Below, piece after piece: positions 27,112 to 36,808 of a stretch of 64,000 nt of DNA (the first letter of the stretch is position 1; the number at the start of each line of letters is the position of its first letter). A program made the position numbers and the translations under genes. The notes under the pieces are model-generated. The model had not been told where the DNA came from, made no database searches, and saw nothing but the letters and a program-made list of their open reading frames with translations. Source of the stretch: Polaribacter marinaquae (GTDB taxonomy: Bacteria; Bacteroidota; Bacteroidia; Flavobacteriales; Flavobacteriaceae); NCBI RefSeq assembly GCF_038019025.1, contig NZ_CP150496.1:1628001-1692000 (forward strand), in the 5' to 3' direction.

Positions 27112-27173
27112 GTATTTAAGTACTTCTATTTCAGTAGAAAAAAATTAAAATTACCTCTATAACTTATTATGTA

Positions 27174-27524
27174 TTAATTTTTATTGTTGTCTTTTAATAA
27201 AGAAAATAATGCCGATCTAAAAATGGATAGTAAAATACTGAATAACAAGGCCGAAAAGAACCCAGAAACAGCAAAACCAGACACTAACTTATCTGCAAGT
27301 AAAATTATTATGGCGTTAATTACAAAAATAAACAAGCCAAAAGTTACAAGTGTGGCCGGTAAAGTAAAGAAAATTAACAATGGTCTAACCACCATATTTA
27401 ACAACGCAATAACTGCGGCTACTATTATTGCAGACACGTAACCAGAAACCTCTACTCCTGGTAAAATATTTGCTAGCACTATTACAGCTAAAGCGGTTAG
27501 TAAAATTTTTAAAAATGTTTTCAT
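27174..27524 (-). CDS. Phage holin family-like four-helix membrane protein
   Basis: 116 residues with four hydrophobic segments and short loops. The pattern VVRPLLIFFTLPATLVTFGLF matches the widespread 'phage holin family 4' membrane proteins, which in Bacteroidota are chromosomal and not phage-borne. No phage gene is nearby, so lysis is unlikely. Role unknown. The gene stands alone between tig and olsF. Confidence 0.8.
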   Translation of the reverse strand: MKTFLKILLTALAVIVLANILPGVEVSGYVSAIIVAAVIALLNMVVRPLLIFFTLPATLVTFGLFIFVINAIIILLADKLVSGFAVSGFFSALLFSILLSIFRSALFSLLKDNNKN

Positions 27525-27609
27525 CTAATGATTTTATATTATCAAAATAGCGAAAACTATACCAAATGTAAAAGACTGCTTTTTTGTCAGTAAAAAGTAA
27601 AATTTATAC

Positions 27610-29418
27610 TTATTTACTTTTTTGCAACTCTGTAGCTTTTCTTTCTAATTCTGCCTGAAACTCTTCCATTACAGGCTTTACAGTACTTTCTGGAATATCA
27701 GAAACCTTAATATACATTAAACCATCTACAGCATTATTAAACTTAGGATCTACATTAAAAGCAACCAAACGTGCATTTTGCTTAACATACTTTTTAATTA
27801 AAACAGGTATTCTTAAAGCACCTGGCTCTATCTCGTCTATAATTTTATCAAATTTTTGCATATCAGATTTTGTTGCATCAAAAACAAAATCTTTATCACC
27901 ATCTTTTAATTTAACCTTGTATTCTTTCTTCGGATAAATGTATTGTGCAATGTAAGGATCGTAATAATGAGATTTCATAAACTCTATCATTAACGATTTT
28001 GAAAAATCTGAAAACTGATTGCTAATAGAAACTCCGCCCATTAAATATTTATACTCTGGATGACGCAAGGTAACATGTACAATTCCTTTCCATAATAAAA
28101 ATAACGGCATTGGTTTTTGCTGATATTCGCCAATAATAAAAGCTCTACCCATTTCGATGGTATTTTCCATCATTTGATGCAGTTCTGGCTCTACTCTAAA
28201 TAAGGTCTGAACGTAAAAACCGTTAATTCCGTACTTTTTATAAATTTCTTTACCAAGACCCATTCTATATGCTCCAACCAAAACATTCGCTTCTCTGTCC
28301 CATAAAATTAAGTGATGATAATACCTGTCATATTTATCTAAGTCGATAGATTTATTTGTTCCTTCACCAACAGCTCTAAAAGTTATTTCGCGTAATCTAC
28401 CAATTTCATGTAATAAATTAGGTACTTCTTTTGCACTTGCAAAAAACACTTCGTAGTTTTTACTTTCTAATAATCTACCGCCATTATCTCTAATAGCATT
28501 TACTTCTTTTACAAAAAGATCTGTGCTTCTTTGTGCTGTTATTTTTTTTGCTGGCTTTTTAATTTTGATATTCTGTGCAGAAATTAACTTGTGCGCTTTT
28601 TCAAAAGGATTCGCCAACATGTAGGTTTTCTTCCTTATAAATTCATAAAACGCAGGTATTTCTTTAAACTCGTTTTGATCTTTTACAGAAATTGGTTTTC
28701 CTATTCTAACTTTTACAACTCTACCACCTTGATTCATTACTTCCGAAGGTAATTTTGCTGTTCTTAGCGTATCAGATATTTTAGAAAGAAAGTAAAATAA
28801 TCTACTATTTTTTGCATGAAAATAAATCGGAATAACTGGTACGTTTGCTTTTTTAATCAATCTAACAGCACCTTCTTCCCATGGTTTATCTACATTTAAC
28901 TTACCGTCTTTGTATGTAGAAACTTCTCCTGCAGGAAAAATCCCCAATGGCTTTCCTTCTTTTAAATGTAATAAAGCACTTTTAATTCCGGCAACGCTAG
29001 ATTTTGCATCCTTTCTAGTTTCAAAAGGATTAACAGGCATTACGTAAGGCTTTAATGGCTCTACTCGGTGCAATAAAAAATTAGCGATAATTTTGTAATC
29101 TGCTCTTTTTTCGATTAATAGTTTTAATAGTAAAACACCATCAATACCACCTAAAGGATGATTTGAAACAGTTATAAACGGCCCATCTTTAGGTATACGT
29201 TTTAAATCCTCTTCCGGAATTTCGAATTTTATATTACAATCATCTAAAATTCCGTTTAAAAAATCTAAATCAGATTTATTTTTGTTGTTATCGTAGATTT
29301 TATTGATAGCAGAAATGCGAAGAATTCTTAACAGAATCCAACCAATAAAAGTCCCTAAAAATCCAAACTTTTGTAAACCAATTACTTGCGCAATTTCTTT
29401 AGATGTTACTAATGCCAT
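27610..29418 (-). CDS. olsF: OlsF-type bifunctional ornithine lipid synthase
   Basis: A 602-residue two-domain acyltransferase. Residues about 60-280 are a PlsC/hemolysin-type O-acyltransferase: NHPLGGIDG at 86-94 (His87 and Asp93) and FPAGEVSTYKDG for the second motif. Residues about 305-540 are a GNAT-like N-acyltransferase of the OlsB type (EIGRLREITFRAVGEGTNKS, GRAFIIGEYQQKPMPLFLLWKG). This domain order is that of OlsF described in Flavobacterium and Serratia, which makes ornithine lipids by N-acylating ornithine and then O-acylating the hydroxy fatty acid. Glycine-lipid or other aminolipid synthesis is an alternative. Separate from aspartate kinase by 53 bases. Confidence 0.85.
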   Translation of the reverse strand: MALVTSKEIAQVIGLQKFGFLGTFIGWILLRILRISAINKIYDNNKNKSDLDFLNGILDDCNIKFEIPEEDLKRIPKDGPFITVSNHPLGGIDGVLLLKLLIEKRADYKIIANFLLHRVEPLKPYVMPVNPFETRKDAKSSVAGIKSALLHLKEGKPLGIFPAGEVSTYKDGKLNVDKPWEEGAVRLIKKANVPVIPIYFHAKNSRLFYFLSKISDTLRTAKLPSEVMNQGGRVVKVRIGKPISVKDQNEFKEIPAFYEFIRKKTYMLANPFEKAHKLISAQNIKIKKPAKKITAQRSTDLFVKEVNAIRDNGGRLLESKNYEVFFASAKEVPNLLHEIGRLREITFRAVGEGTNKSIDLDKYDRYYHHLILWDREANVLVGAYRMGLGKEIYKKYGINGFYVQTLFRVEPELHQMMENTIEMGRAFIIGEYQQKPMPLFLLWKGIVHVTLRHPEYKYLMGGVSISNQFSDFSKSLMIEFMKSHYYDPYIAQYIYPKKEYKVKLKDGDKDFVFDATKSDMQKFDKIIDEIEPGALRIPVLIKKYVKQNARLVAFNVDPKFNNAVDGLMYIKVSDIPESTVKPVMEEFQAELERKATELQKSK

Positions 29419-29471
29419 AAATTATAATTAAAGCGAACTGCAAACATACTAAAAAAACAGATATTGTCTTA

Positions 29472-30725
29472 TTAATTTGTTGCCAAAACAATCTGTATAG
29501 TCTCTTTGTTTACCTGTGTTAATAAAGACGATCCTTTTTCTTCTATACTTGCAACGGCTTTATCATCAAAATGACGCACAGTAAATAAATCTACGCCTTT
29601 TTGAACATCAATTTTAAACTCGTTTTTAAGTTCATTGTAAAACGCCTCGAAGCCATTAAATTTATTATCAATACAAACAGAAAAACTAATTGCAGAGTTT
29701 TGTATTAAATTAACTTTTAATTGATAATCGTGTAATTTCTTAAATATATAACTAATGTTATTTTCTACCATAAAAGAAAAATCTAATGCTGAAATAGAAA
29801 CTAAAATCTGATCTTTCTTAACAATAAAACATGGTATTAATGGTTCTAAATTAGATCCTTTAGAAATTCTGGTTCCAGCTTCTTTAGGGTTCACAAAAGA
29901 ACGTACCAATAACGGAATTTCTTTTCTTTCTAATGGCTGTAATGTTTTTGGATGAATTACAGATGCACCATAAAATGCCATTTCTATAGCTTCTTCATAA
30001 GAAATTTGTTTTAACAAAGTTGTTTCTTCAAAAACTCTTGGGTCTGCATTTAAAACTCCTGGTACATCTTTCCAGATAGTTACATTTTCTGCATTTAAAC
30101 AATAAGCAAAAATTCCTGCAGTATAATCAGAACCTTCTCTACCTAAAGTTGTAGTATTTTCTGTATCGTTTGCCGCTATAAAACCTTGTGTTATATTTAA
30201 TTTGGTAGCATCAACTTTTTCTGTAATAATTTGTTGCGTTAAAGTCCAATCTACTTTAGCATCTCTATAATTACTGTCCGTTTTAATATAATTTCTAACG
30301 TCAAACCAATTATTTTGAATACCCACTTTTGTTAGATAAGCACTTACAATTTTTGTTGATAAAAGCTCTCCGAAACAAATAATTTGATCGTACACATAAT
30401 TATACCTTTGTGATGTATTTCTGGCTAAAAACCAACTTAACTCACCTAATAAAATATCTATTTCTTTAAAAATAGCATCATCTTTATCAAACAAATCAGA
30501 CATTAGATTTTTATGAAAATCTTCTATAACCCCTAAGTTTTCAGATAATTTATCTGTTTTATTATAGTAAGCTTCTATAACCTCTTCAAAAGCATTTGTA
30601 ATCTTACCCATTGCAGAAATTACCACTAATGTATTTTCTGTTCCTTCGTTTTGTAAAATACTTGTTATATTTTTTACACTTGCGGCATCTTTTACAGAAG
30701 CTCCTCCAAATTTAAAAATCTTCAT
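29472..30725 (-). CDS. Aspartate kinase, monofunctional
   Basis: 417 residues. The N-terminal MKIFKFGGASVKDA is the kinase substrate-binding motif, with REGSDYTAG near 203-211. The C-terminal part (about 300-417) has ACT-like strands (LVSISALDFSFMVENNISYIF, VNLIQNSAISFSVCID). It phosphorylates aspartate, the first step to Lys, Thr, Met and diaminopimelate. It follows the GNAT gene by two bases in a two-gene operon. The name lysC fits the reaction, but isozyme assignment is not possible here. Confidence 0.93.
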   Translation of the reverse strand: MKIFKFGGASVKDAASVKNITSILQNEGTENTLVVISAMGKITNAFEEVIEAYYNKTDKLSENLGVIEDFHKNLMSDLFDKDDAIFKEIDILLGELSWFLARNTSQRYNYVYDQIICFGELLSTKIVSAYLTKVGIQNNWFDVRNYIKTDSNYRDAKVDWTLTQQIITEKVDATKLNITQGFIAANDTENTTTLGREGSDYTAGIFAYCLNAENVTIWKDVPGVLNADPRVFEETTLLKQISYEEAIEMAFYGASVIHPKTLQPLERKEIPLLVRSFVNPKEAGTRISKGSNLEPLIPCFIVKKDQILVSISALDFSFMVENNISYIFKKLHDYQLKVNLIQNSAISFSVCIDNKFNGFEAFYNELKNEFKIDVQKGVDLFTVRHFDDKAVASIEEKGSSLLTQVNKETIQIVLATN

Positions 30726-30727
30726 TT

Positions 30728-31207
30728 CTAATTATTTTGAATAAATTTTGCTAAATTTTCTTTGTTCATTTGTACTACAGACCAATCATTTAAATAAGTA
30801 GCACCTGTGCTTTTGTAGAAATCGATGGCATTTTTGTTCCAATCAATTACTTCCCAAGCAACTCTATTAAAATTATTATCAAACGCATATTTTAAAACTG
30901 CTTTATAAAGTGCTTTACCTGCGCCTATTTTTTGCTTGCTTTTAGTTACAATCAAATCTTCTAAATGTATTGTTCTTCCTTTCCAAGTAGAATATCGTTC
31001 GTAAAACAACGCAATACCGATAATAGTATTTTCTTGTTCTGCCACATAAATCTTAAATTTAGGATCTTTAGAAAAACCATCATTTATTAAATCTTCTACA
31101 GTTATCTCTACAGCATCTGGTTCTTTTTCAAAAACAGCCAATTCTGTAATTAAATCTAATACAGCTTGCATGTCTTCTTCTTGCCCTAATCTTATTTTAA
31201 AGTCCAT
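30728..31207 (-). CDS. GNAT family N-acetyltransferase
   Basis: 159 residues with the GNAT fold: acetyl-CoA-binding SKQKIGAGKALYKAVLKYA near 107-125 and a late WNKNAIDFYKSTGA motif. The pattern, including HLEDLIVTK, is close to diamine (spermidine/spermine-like) N-acetyltransferases, so a polyamine or other amine may be the substrate. It lies immediately upstream of aspartate kinase. TATCTTTG upstream fits a -7 box. Confidence 0.88.
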   Translation of the reverse strand: MDFKIRLGQEEDMQAVLDLITELAVFEKEPDAVEITVEDLINDGFSKDPKFKIYVAEQENTIIGIALFYERYSTWKGRTIHLEDLIVTKSKQKIGAGKALYKAVLKYAFDNNFNRVAWEVIDWNKNAIDFYKSTGATYLNDWSVVQMNKENLAKFIQNN

Positions 31208-31223
31208 GTTTCTAATTTTTTGT

Positions 31224-31231
31224 CAAAGATA
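31224..31231 (-). promoter_or_regulatory. -7 box of the GNAT-aspartate kinase operon
   Basis: TATCTTTG on the minus strand fits TAnnTTTG and lies 17 bases before the GNAT ATG. TTT, not TTG, stands 19 bases further upstream. Confidence 0.4.
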
Positions 31232-31418
31232 GTCCTTTCGTTTTCGCTTAAAAATAATTAAATATTTTGCACAGTTATTTTTGATTTGTTTAAATTTTAA
31301 AATAATAAATAGTTAATATGCAAAAAACAAGTAAGATTTTTACCAAAAAAAAGCTGTACGAAAACGGTGTAGTTGTCTAAATTTTAGCATCTTTGTAACA
31401 TTAACTATACACAACAAC

Positions 31419-32429
31419 ATGTTACCAAAAAAACAGACTTTAGGAGAATTTATTATTGAAAATCAGCACGCTTTTAAATACAGTTCTGGCGAACTATCTA
31501 GTTTATTAAACTCAATTAGATTAGCTGCAAAAGTTGTAAATCACGAAGTAAATAAAGCTGGTTTGGTAGATATTATTGGTGCTCATGGAGACACAAACAT
31601 TCAAGGTGAAGACCAACAAAAATTAGATGTTTATGCAAATGATAAATTTATACAAACACTAACTAGAAGAAATATTGTTTGTGGTATTGCCAGTGAAGAA
31701 GAAGACAGTTTTATCTCTATAAATAGTATCGACGAGAACAATCAAAATAAATATGTTGTATTAATAGACCCTTTAGATGGCTCTTCTAATATTGATGTAA
31801 ACGTTTCTGTAGGAACAATTTTTTCTATTTACAGAAGAGTTACACCAACAGGAAGCCCAGTACAACTAGAAGATTTTTTACAAAAAGGTATTGAGCAAGT
31901 TGCAGCTGGTTACGTGGTTTATGGTACATCTACAATGCTAGTTTATACTACCGGAGATGGTGTAAATGGTTTTACCTTGAACCCAGCAATTGGTACATTT
32001 TATTTATCGCACCCAAATATGACGTTTCCAGAAGATGGAAATATCTATTCTGTTAACGAAGGAAATTATTTCGATTTTCCAGAAGGTGTAAAAAAATATA
32101 TAAAATACTGTCAAGAAGAAGAAGGAGAAAGACCTTACACAAGTAGATATATCGGTTCTTTGGTTTCAGATTTTCATAGAAATATGATAAAAGGAGGTAT
32201 TTACATGTACCCAAAAGGTTCTAGAAATCCGAACGGAAAACTACGCTTACTTTACGAATGTAATCCTATGGCTTTTTTAGCGGAACAAGCAAATGGCTAT
32301 GCTTCTGACGGTTACACTAGAACCATGGAAGTAGAACCAACAGAATTACACCAAAGAGTACCTTTTGTTTGCGGAAGTAAAAATATGGTAAACAAATTAG
32401 AGGAATTTATGCAGAAATACGGCGAATAA
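31419..32429 (+). CDS. fbp: Class 1 fructose-1,6-bisphosphatase
   Basis: 336 residues, normal for the class. Metal and substrate motifs include [30 protein letters not shown] split over 110-135, and [20 protein letters not shown] near 272-291. It removes the 1-phosphate of fructose-1,6-bisphosphate in gluconeogenesis. An ACAACAAC run lies directly before the ATG, with CATCTTTG some 25 bases upstream as a possible -7 box. Confidence 0.97.
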   Translation: MLPKKQTLGEFIIENQHAFKYSSGELSSLLNSIRLAAKVVNHEVNKAGLVDIIGAHGDTNIQGEDQQKLDVYANDKFIQTLTRRNIVCGIASEEEDSFISINSIDENNQNKYVVLIDPLDGSSNIDVNVSVGTIFSIYRRVTPTGSPVQLEDFLQKGIEQVAAGYVVYGTSTMLVYTTGDGVNGFTLNPAIGTFYLSHPNMTFPEDGNIYSVNEGNYFDFPEGVKKYIKYCQEEEGERPYTSRYIGSLVSDFHRNMIKGGIYMYPKGSRNPNGKLRLLYECNPMAFLAEQANGYASDGYTRTMEVEPTELHQRVPFVCGSKNMVNKLEEFMQKYGE

Positions 32430-32470
32430 ATCTTATTTATACTATTATAAGTTAACAAAAGGCTAATATT

Positions 32471-32501
32471 TTGTTCAACTGCATCATATTGAGTAAATTT
32501 A
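32471..32501 (+). promoter_or_regulatory. Probable sod promoter
   Basis: TTG (32471-32473), 20 bases, TAAATTTA (32494-32501), one base off the TAnnTTTG consensus, 37 bases before the sod ATG. Confidence 0.45.
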
Positions 32502-32538
32502 CAGTATTAAAATAATACGAACTTTAAAACTTAAAAAA

Positions 32539-33147
32539 ATGGCTTTTCAATTACCAGAATTAGGATATGCATACGATGCTTTAGAACCTAATATAGATGC
32601 TAGAACTATGGAAATTCACCATACAAAACATCACAACGGATATACAACAAAATTAAACGGAGCAATAGAAGGAACTGATTTAGAAGGAAAATCTATCGAA
32701 GATATTCTTGCTAATTTAGATATGAGTAACGGCGCTGTAAGAAATAACGGTGGTGGATTTTACAATCACTCTTTATTTTGGACAGTAATGAACCCAAACG
32801 ATAGAGGTTATTTATCTGGAGATTTAAAAGACGCTATTGAAAGCGCTTTCGGATCTAAAGAAGCATTTATCGACGCTTTTTCTAAAGCAGCAGCTACTCA
32901 GTTTGGTTCTGGTTGGGCATGGTTATGTGTTTTACCAGGTGGTAAAGTAGAAGTTTGTTCTACACCTAACCAAGACAACCCATTAATGCCAGGTGTAAAC
33001 TGCGAAGGAACTCCTATTTTAGGATTGGATGTTTGGGAACATGCATATTACTTAAACTACCAAAACAGAAGACCAGATTATATTAATGCATTTTTTAATG
33101 TAATTAACTGGAATGAAGTTGAGCGTAGATATGCTGCAGCAAAATAA
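32539..33147 (+). CDS. Superoxide dismutase, Fe/Mn family
   Basis: 202 residues. All four metal ligands are visible: His27 in IHHTKHH, His77 in [11 protein letters not shown], Asp164 and His168 in [15 protein letters not shown]. It dismutates superoxide in the cytoplasm. The sequence does not settle iron versus manganese, so I leave sodA/sodB open. Monocistronic with its own promoter and terminator. Confidence 0.96.
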   Translation: MAFQLPELGYAYDALEPNIDARTMEIHHTKHHNGYTTKLNGAIEGTDLEGKSIEDILANLDMSNGAVRNNGGGFYNHSLFWTVMNPNDRGYLSGDLKDAIESAFGSKEAFIDAFSKAAATQFGSGWAWLCVLPGGKVEVCSTPNQDNPLMPGVNCEGTPILGLDVWEHAYYLNYQNRRPDYINAFFNVINWNEVERRYAAAK

Positions 33148-33169
33148 ATAGAAATCTTACTAATTAAGA

Positions 33170-33204
33170 TAAAAAAAGCATCCTTTTTAAGGATGCTTTT
33201 TTAG
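33170..33204. terminator. Bidirectional terminator between sod and the T9SS cargo gene
   Basis: AAAAAAGCATCC and GGATGCTTTTTT pair around TTTTTAA; A and T runs serve both strands between convergent genes. Confidence 0.88.
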
Positions 33205-33220
33205 TCTATATAATAAGGAT

Positions 33221-36200
33221 TTAATCAATAATAATCTTTTTATTGAACAATCCCTTTTCTGTCTTAATAACTAAAATATATACCGCTTTAGACAGTTTGT
33301 TTAATTTAAAGTTTAACTCACTTTTATTACTATTTATATCCTGATTAAAAACTTCAGCTCCCAAAATATTAAACAACTTTACAGTTTCTATCTGATAATT
33401 AGATGTATTTTTAATTAAAAACTCGCCATTATCACCTCCTTGAATACTTAATAAAAATTCATCCTCTTTAAAATCTTCATTAGTTAATGTTTTATCTGTA
33501 AAAGTGATAAAAAACCTATCATCATAAGTACCCGATGCTAAATTTAGAGATTTTGGAGCTTCATCTAAATTATAGAATTTATTTAAAACTCTATCATTTA
33601 AATACACAGGTGTGTTAATTTTTATCTTTTCGCTTATAGAAAAAGTAACTTCTCGATCTTGATCTAACTGAACTACCATCGGTATTTCTAAAGATTCATC
33701 AAAATTAAACGTACCAGTAATAATATAAGGACTAGTAGAACCCTTAACTTTTAAATACAAATCTGTTGGTTGCAAGCCCCACATAACTGCATCGAAACCA
33801 ATATCATACTCATCTGTTAAACCTCTAAACACTGTTGCTACTGTTCGGGTTCTAACTTCACTTTCAGATAAATTAAATTTAAAATCAATCTTTATGGTTG
33901 AAAAATCTCTAGTACTTTTTTGTTTTGATGATGTTTTAGCAACTATTACACCAGTATCAGATAAATCATTTAAGGTTCTTTGTGAATTTTTAAAAACTAA
34001 AGTACCAGAACCTGGTGTTTCTTTTGTCACAAAAAATCCCTGCCCAATCGGTAAATATCTTCCTCCACCGACTGTTACCCCACTAACAATAGTATTATAA
34101 GTTCCAGAATAATCTCCTCTAACATGAGTATTATCAGAAGAACCGTTATAAATATAAATTACACCATTAAATTCTGATGAATTATCATTTATAAATGCTT
34201 CTGCATCTAGTGCAGAAGGATACGGGTTACCTATTAAATTAAATTTATTTTGATCTAATGTAAAAGAATAATCTCCATCGTTTGGTATACCAGAAAAAGT
34301 AAATGTAGCACCAACACTTTTCATATTCCATCCTTCTCCTGGAAGAAAAATAGGATCTGTTGGATCTACAAATCTTGTCCAATCACTAGCATTTACAAAC
34401 TTAGCCAACCACCTAGAACTAATACTTATAGGCTCTGATGACGAATCTCCATCAAAATTAGGAGTAAAATTAATGTCAGCAGCTTCACCAACAGTTGAAG
34501 TTGGAGATGTAGCTACATTTGTTCCGTCTTTTAAAACATCGTTTATTGAAAAAGGAGTGCCTGGTGTTGTACCAGAATTTCTTACTGGCGAAGACCAATA
34601 ACCAGATTGATATACAGATGAGCTAGTTGCAGTTTGATCTACGAAAAGTTTACCTGTCCCTGAGTTTAAATTATTACCAGTTGTATGAGTTTGTACTAAT
34701 TGAGAATTACCAACTAATCTTAGTTCACCGTTATTTAAAATACCATTTTTAACTTTTAGTAACACGCCAGAATTAACAGATAAAATTCCTCCGTTTTCAA
34801 TCTCAATCTCTCTAACAACAGCATCCTCGGTTAACGTTAGCGAACCATTAGAAGTACTTTTTACCAACAATTTAAAACAGCCATCTGTTAAATCTGGCAC
34901 ATTTGTAATGGCAGAACCATTATAGTATTGCGTATCATCAACAACTATTAAATCTTGGTATTCTACAGCAAAATAATCATTATTAGAAAAAACCACATTA
35001 TTAGCTTGATATAAACCACCACCAATATCTGCTAAATCATAAGTAGATGTAGGCGATAATAAATCACTGTCATTATCTATAACTAATTTAAGTACAGCAC
35101 AATCTTCTTTACTAGAAATATCTACGGATGATAAATCTAATATAAAACTAACGTCACCAACATCATTTCTTTTACTAACTCGCCATTTAGTAGAAGTTCT
35201 TTGTTGATAATTATCTTCATTTGTTTCAAAAACGATATCCTCTTTATTATCTCTACCCCAAAATAAAAATTCATCATTTGCAAGACTACTTGGGTTATAA
35301 ATTCTAACAATTCCTGTTCCTTGAGAATCTACATGATTAGAACCATCTGTTGCTTGACCAATACCCGCAACATCATAATCAAAATTACCAGCAGCTGAAT
35401 CATCTTCATCGTAAAAATTATTTGAATTTAAGGTAATATTATATTTTGCAGATAAATAATTACTAACAATAATTCTCTCTGCTTCATTAATATATTTATT
35501 ATACATAATTACCTCTGCAAAGTCTCCTTGATGCGCTTGTGAAGCTACATAATCACCATCATTTCCTCCTGCTCCATCATCTTCACTATCTTGTTCACCA
35601 GCCAAAGCTAAAGAACCGCCAGGAGTTATAATTCTACCACCAGGAAAATTAATATTTCTATCAGTTCCGTTAAGAGATGTATTTGCCGTTCCAGATGTAT
35701 GCCATCTATAACCAATAACATTCCAGTTTGCAGTGCTTACATTTAAGCCAGAACCCCTTGCCTGATTAGTAACATACATAGACAAATTATTGCTATTAAA
35801 TAATAGAAAATCGTTATTAAGAGCAGATGATGACGCATAAGATAACACTCCGTCACCTCCTTCATTTGCATTTTCAGTTTTATTCACATAGAAGCCAGAA
35901 ATTGCTGTTGTTGGAAAGTTTGTGAAGTTAGTTTTTCTCAAACGTCTATTAGATTCTTCGAACCTAACCGCATCATAGCCGTTAACAATATTTTTCTTAA
36001 TTATAGGCTGAAAAGTAACATCTTCTTGAGTTAAAGTTGAATTATAACCCGATAAATCTGACCAAGAAGCAAAAGGAGCATTGTCATTTTCAGAAATATC
36101 ATCTGGGTTTGTCCATAGCACAAGACTCGAAGTACCATCAATACTACCTACACCGCCGGGACCTAAATATCCTTCTGCTACAGGAGGCGGAGCAGTATAA

Positions 36201-36682
36201 TTCACAGTAATTATCCAACTATTATTATCAACCTTATTTTCATTAACACTACAGCCAGCTCCTGTACCTTCCCAAATTACTCTTAAAACATCCATTTGAA
36301 AAGTCAAAACCCCTGAAACACTTACGCCATTTGCGATTGTTAAACCCGATCGAGCGTAAGATAATGTTCCTGGACTATCTCCTATACCTGCAGTATAATT
36401 GTTCTCACTTACAGCACCTTCAACATAAATTAATCTAGATCTTTGGTCTGACATCCAACCTTGAACACGTGCCGTCATTTGATAAACAACATCTACACTC
36501 GTAACAATAGATCCTGGCGGTACAATAACTTGCAACTCTGACAACGGAGCACATTGACTAGAATTCTCAAAACCTGTTGGAATATCTCCTGAACTGTACG
36601 TTGCAGTTGAAGTTTGGGCACTTAAAATAGCACCATAAAAAAGATAAAAAATAAAAATTATTCTTTTTGCTTGTTTTAACAT
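33221..36682 (-). CDS. Large secreted protein with LamG-like region and T9SS type A sorting domain
   Basis: 1153 residues. Signal peptide 1-22 (ending LSAQ). Residues about 170-420 form a concanavalin/LamG-like domain (LVLWTNPDDISE, FAEVIMYNKYINEAERIIVSNYLS). Then come beta-rich regions with 'NLIGNPYPS' and related segments seen in large flavobacterial surface proteins. The C-terminal about 80 residues are a type A T9SS sorting signal (VKLFNILGAEVF, then KAVYILVIKTEKG and KKIIID). It is therefore exported across the outer membrane by T9SS and anchored or released. Adhesin or polysaccharide binding is likely; ligand unknown. The gene is single, with a C5-containing leader. Confidence 0.88.
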   Translation of the reverse strand: MLKQAKRIIFIFYLFYGAILSAQTSTATYSSGDIPTGFENSSQCAPLSELQVIVPPGSIVTSVDVVYQMTARVQGWMSDQRSRLIYVEGAVSENNYTAGIGDSPGTLSYARSGLTIANGVSVSGVLTFQMDVLRVIWEGTGAGCSVNENKVDNNSWIITVNYTAPPPVAEGYLGPGGVGSIDGTSSLVLWTNPDDISENDNAPFASWSDLSGYNSTLTQEDVTFQPIIKKNIVNGYDAVRFEESNRRLRKTNFTNFPTTAISGFYVNKTENANEGGDGVLSYASSSALNNDFLLFNSNNLSMYVTNQARGSGLNVSTANWNVIGYRWHTSGTANTSLNGTDRNINFPGGRIITPGGSLALAGEQDSEDDGAGGNDGDYVASQAHQGDFAEVIMYNKYINEAERIIVSNYLSAKYNITLNSNNFYDEDDSAAGNFDYDVAGIGQATDGSNHVDSQGTGIVRIYNPSSLANDEFLFWGRDNKEDIVFETNEDNYQQRTSTKWRVSKRNDVGDVSFILDLSSVDISSKEDCAVLKLVIDNDSDLLSPTSTYDLADIGGGLYQANNVVFSNNDYFAVEYQDLIVVDDTQYYNGSAITNVPDLTDGCFKLLVKSTSNGSLTLTEDAVVREIEIENGGILSVNSGVLLKVKNGILNNGELRLVGNSQLVQTHTTGNNLNSGTGKLFVDQTATSSSVYQSGYWSSPVRNSGTTPGTPFSINDVLKDGTNVATSPTSTVGEAADINFTPNFDGDSSSEPISISSRWLAKFVNASDWTRFVDPTDPIFLPGEGWNMKSVGATFTFSGIPNDGDYSFTLDQNKFNLIGNPYPSALDAEAFINDNSSEFNGVIYIYNGSSDNTHVRGDYSGTYNTIVSGVTVGGGRYLPIGQGFFVTKETPGSGTLVFKNSQRTLNDLSDTGVIVAKTSSKQKSTRDFSTIKIDFKFNLSESEVRTRTVATVFRGLTDEYDIGFDAVMWGLQPTDLYLKVKGSTSPYIITGTFNFDESLEIPMVVQLDQDREVTFSISEKIKINTPVYLNDRVLNKFYNLDEAPKSLNLASGTYDDRFFITFTDKTLTNEDFKEDEFLLSIQGGDNGEFLIKNTSNYQIETVKLFNILGAEVFNQDINSNKSELNFKLNKLSKAVYILVIKTEKGLFNKKIIID

Positions 36683-36808
36683 CTTTAAAATTTTTTAAAC
36701 TTGTTAACACATTACATAAGGTAATTCTTGGGGGAATTTTTCTTACATCAATTTTAATATTGATAATGTTTATCTCACTAAAATAAGGATTTTATTTTGA
36801 TTTTACAA

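Noticed and set aside
27174..27524. Holin gene as a sign of prophage
   Set aside because: No other phage gene is near; this membrane family is commonly chromosomal in Bacteroidota.
31318..31380. 20-codon ORF upstream of fbp as a leader peptide
   Set aside because: It has no run of regulatory codons, no terminator follows it, and a -7-like box lies downstream of it, before fbp.
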